Below are positions 56,887-64,000 of a DNA stretch of 64,000 nucleotides, piece by piece. Position numbers and translations under genes: made by a program. The notes below the pieces were generated by a model. The model saw only the letters and a list, made by a program, of their open reading frames with translations. It was not told the DNA's origin and searched no databases. Every line of letters starts with the position of its first letter. Positions within the stretch are counted from its first letter, which is position 1. This stretch comes from Larus michahellis (Eukaryota; Chordata; Aves; Charadriiformes; Laridae): positions 2,418,001-2,482,000 of the forward strand of contig NC_133918.1 of NCBI RefSeq assembly GCF_964199755.1, given 5' to 3'.

Positions 56887-57670
56887 AAAAGTTTTATCCA
56901 AATTTTGTAACAAAAGATACAAAAGGGCTGGAGATCCTTATTTCTGGGACTAGTCTGACCAATCAAAACCTGACAGTTACTAGGCTAATATAAAATCCAT
57001 ACAATCTGCTAAAAATGCAGGGAAAAATTAGAAGTAACTGCTGCTCTGAAATTTCTTTTTAAAATTCCTTTAACATTTATAAGTTACTCAGTTTGCATTT
57101 TACAGGACGAGTTCTTCTCCGAATGGTTACAGCGACTGTACAACGCAAGAGACAACAGCGAGGACAGAACAAAGCAACAGAAACTCGGATGCGCTGCAAC
57201 ACCCCCCTCTCCTCCGAGGGCACCGCTGCCAGTCCCCGTCTCCCAGCGCCGGGTGCCGACGCATCACCCGGAGCGATCCCCGGGGAACACCACAAAGTGC
57301 CAGTGCGTCTGCACCCACGGGGAGCCCCCACGGCGGGAGGAACGGGAGTTACCCCCACCCCGGCGTGGCTCCCTGGCACCCAGCGCTGAGCTGTCGCCAT
57401 CCCTTGGGATGCCACGGGGCCGGTTCTCCCCAGGCGGGCGTGGGATGTGCCGGCTGAACACCTCCAGGCAGAGGAAGGGCGGGCAAGGGGGTCAGAAACC
57501 CTCCGGCGAAGAGCTATGCCTGGCTGGATCCCCCCCTTTTTCCCCTTCCAGCCACCGCAGGGTTGGGGGAGACGAGCTGTGGGGCACCGTCTGCGCTCCC
57601 GCAGAGCACCGACACCGGCGGGAGAGCGGGATAGCGGAGCAGCGCGCTGCTCTTCACGCTGAAAAGGAAA

Positions 57671-57748
57671 GAGGAAGAGGAGGAGGAGGAGGAGGAGGAG
57701 GAGGAGGAGGAGGAGGAGGAGGAGGAGGAGGAGGAAGAGGAGGAGGAT
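57671..57748 (+). repeat. (GAG)n microsatellite in ANP32B 3' UTR
   Basis: About 25 GAG triplets with occasional GAA. It reads as CTC on the ANP32B strand. Confidence 0.92.
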
Positions 57749-58500
57749 GCGAACACCAGGCTACCGCCGAGGCAACTGTCCAGAGCTGGTACTGGCTAGC
57801 AGAAGGACCCTGAGAATATATATAGGCTAACACGGTCTCCCGGGGAACGCCGAGTTAGGTGCATCACAGTGATACTGGTTGAACGTGTTCTGTACAGTGC
57901 GAAACGGAGTTTGACGGAGTGCAGTATCCCTTTACCTGCTATTTCCTATCTCTTCCCAAAGGCAGAGGCTGCTGCGGGGGTGAGGAGAAGCCTCAGCGCA
58001 GCAAAGACGCTCACAGCCGCAAAAATCAGACCGATGTGGACATCCAAGTGAAAGTTATTAGGTGGCCACTGGGAAAAATACTCCAGTTTATAAAAAAAAA
58101 AAAAATATATAAAAAAATAGGAAAGCAAGTGCAGGGCTACTGCAAGGTGCGTCGTCAGAGGTACCAGGTCTTGCAAGCAGCCAACCCCCCCCCCGCCTCC
58201 CCCCCCAAGACCCCAGGCACCCCACGTCCTCCAGCACTAAAGTATCTTCAAGCATCTCCAGAGATCACATCACCATGATTTCTGATCAGAGAGACCTCAG
58301 CCATCAACGCGCTCGGAGTCCATTGAGGCGAACCAGATGGGCGCCCGCTGCTCGAGCTGGCTCCAGCGGCTGCAGAAAAGCTGGTCCGAGGGCACGCGGG
58401 CAGCAAATGCCTTCTTTGCTGTCAGGCGGGGTGGCGAGCTGGAGCTCTGGGTCCAGTGTGGCAAGGCTGATTTCAGACACGAAAGATACCCTAGGAGGAA

Positions 58501-58567
58501 ATTATTTTTTTTTTCTCTTTTTTTTTTTTCTTTTTTTTCTTTTTTTTTTTTTTTTTTTTTTTTTTTT
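58501..58567 (+). repeat. T-rich tract (A-rich on ANP32B strand)
   Basis: An almost pure T stretch with a few C residues, ending in a run of more than 20 T. Within the ANP32B transcript it would be an internal oligo(A). Confidence 0.9.
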
Positions 58568-58819
58568 GCAAACTGCTGCACAAACCACAGAACGGAGAAA
58601 AGCCTTTGGTCATGAGATACTTGTGAGAAAGTGAGCCTTGTATGGAAGATTCCCCTGAATGCCTACAGTATTCTACATCTTAAAAAAATATATTGTGGAC
58701 GCTGCAGCCATACAAAGGGGGGAGGAGTGGGAGACGGGGATTTACAGTCTCACACAGACACAACGGGGAGGTTAAGACAAGCACAGTCATAGTCTGTAAA
58801 ACTGATTGGCTCGCTCGGA

Positions 58820-64000
<5,181 letters not shown>

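Larger units (their letters stand above)
56862..58819 (-). other. ANP32B: ANP32B 3' UTR (inferred)
   Basis: The region between the stop codon and the distal AATAAA has no coding similarity. It is AT-rich at both ends and contains two long simple repeats: GAG triplets at 57,671-57,748 (CUC in the transcript) and a T-rich block at 58,501-58,567 (A-rich in the transcript). A shorter UTR using an unseen signal is possible. Confidence 0.6.

Noticed and set aside
57253-57813. Open frame with a long glycine run (plus strand) and an overlapping serine run (minus strand)
   Set aside because: Both are the (GAG)n microsatellite read in different frames inside the ANP32B 3' UTR.

Overview
This is nuclear DNA from a bird, most likely part of a small GC-rich chromosome collinear with human 19p13.2 (chicken chromosome 28 is the expected counterpart). 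Four observations support this. There are intron-split vertebrate genes. Several CR1 LINE 3' ends finish in the avian 'tctgtgattctgtgat' type tail. G/C homopolymers and minisatellites are dense. The gene order ADAMTS10 - MYO1F - ZNF414 is conserved, and is followed by an ANP32 gene that carries the bird-specific ANP32B residues I129/N130.

Layout. (1) 1-23,995, plus strand: the 3' half of ADAMTS10, 14 exons encoding the last 609 residues from the end of the disintegrin-like domain to the PLAC domain, then a 3' UTR of about 1.8 kb. Its introns hold a 13-copy 41-bp minisatellite, three CR1 fragments and one copy of an unclassified repeat of about 400 bp. (2) 24,000-27,050: intergenic DNA with a second copy of that repeat (split by a CR1 insertion), a long CR1 fragment, and the MYO1F promoter with a PU.1-like site. 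(3) 27,052-42,552, plus strand: a complete MYO1F, 28 exons and 1,099 codons plus stop, whose first coding exon is only the start codon. (4) 42,553-50,584: the MYO1F 3' UTR, a minisatellite of about 1.4 kb, a CpG island that probably starts ZNF414, and a long region with no recognisable gene. (5) 50,585-54,243, plus strand: ZNF414, 7 coding exons, 385 residues, four zinc fingers. (6) 54,611-56,860: GC-rich sequence with a 696-codon proline-rich open frame that I do not accept as a gene. (7) 56,881-64,000, minus strand: ANP32B from exon 2 to its poly(A) signal; exon 1 lies beyond the right edge.

The genes do not form a pathway. ADAMTS10 is a secreted extracellular-matrix metalloproteinase family member, MYO1F an immune-cell class I myosin, ZNF414 a nuclear zinc-finger protein, and ANP32B a nuclear acidic leucine-rich phosphoprotein. 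Exon boundaries were set by splice sites, by phase matching across every intron, and by remembered family sequences; the coding sums are in frame for all four genes. I found no undescribed gene system. The best candidates for something new are the duplicated unclassified repeat, the minisatellites beside a splice donor and a CpG island, and the ZNF414 5' end.
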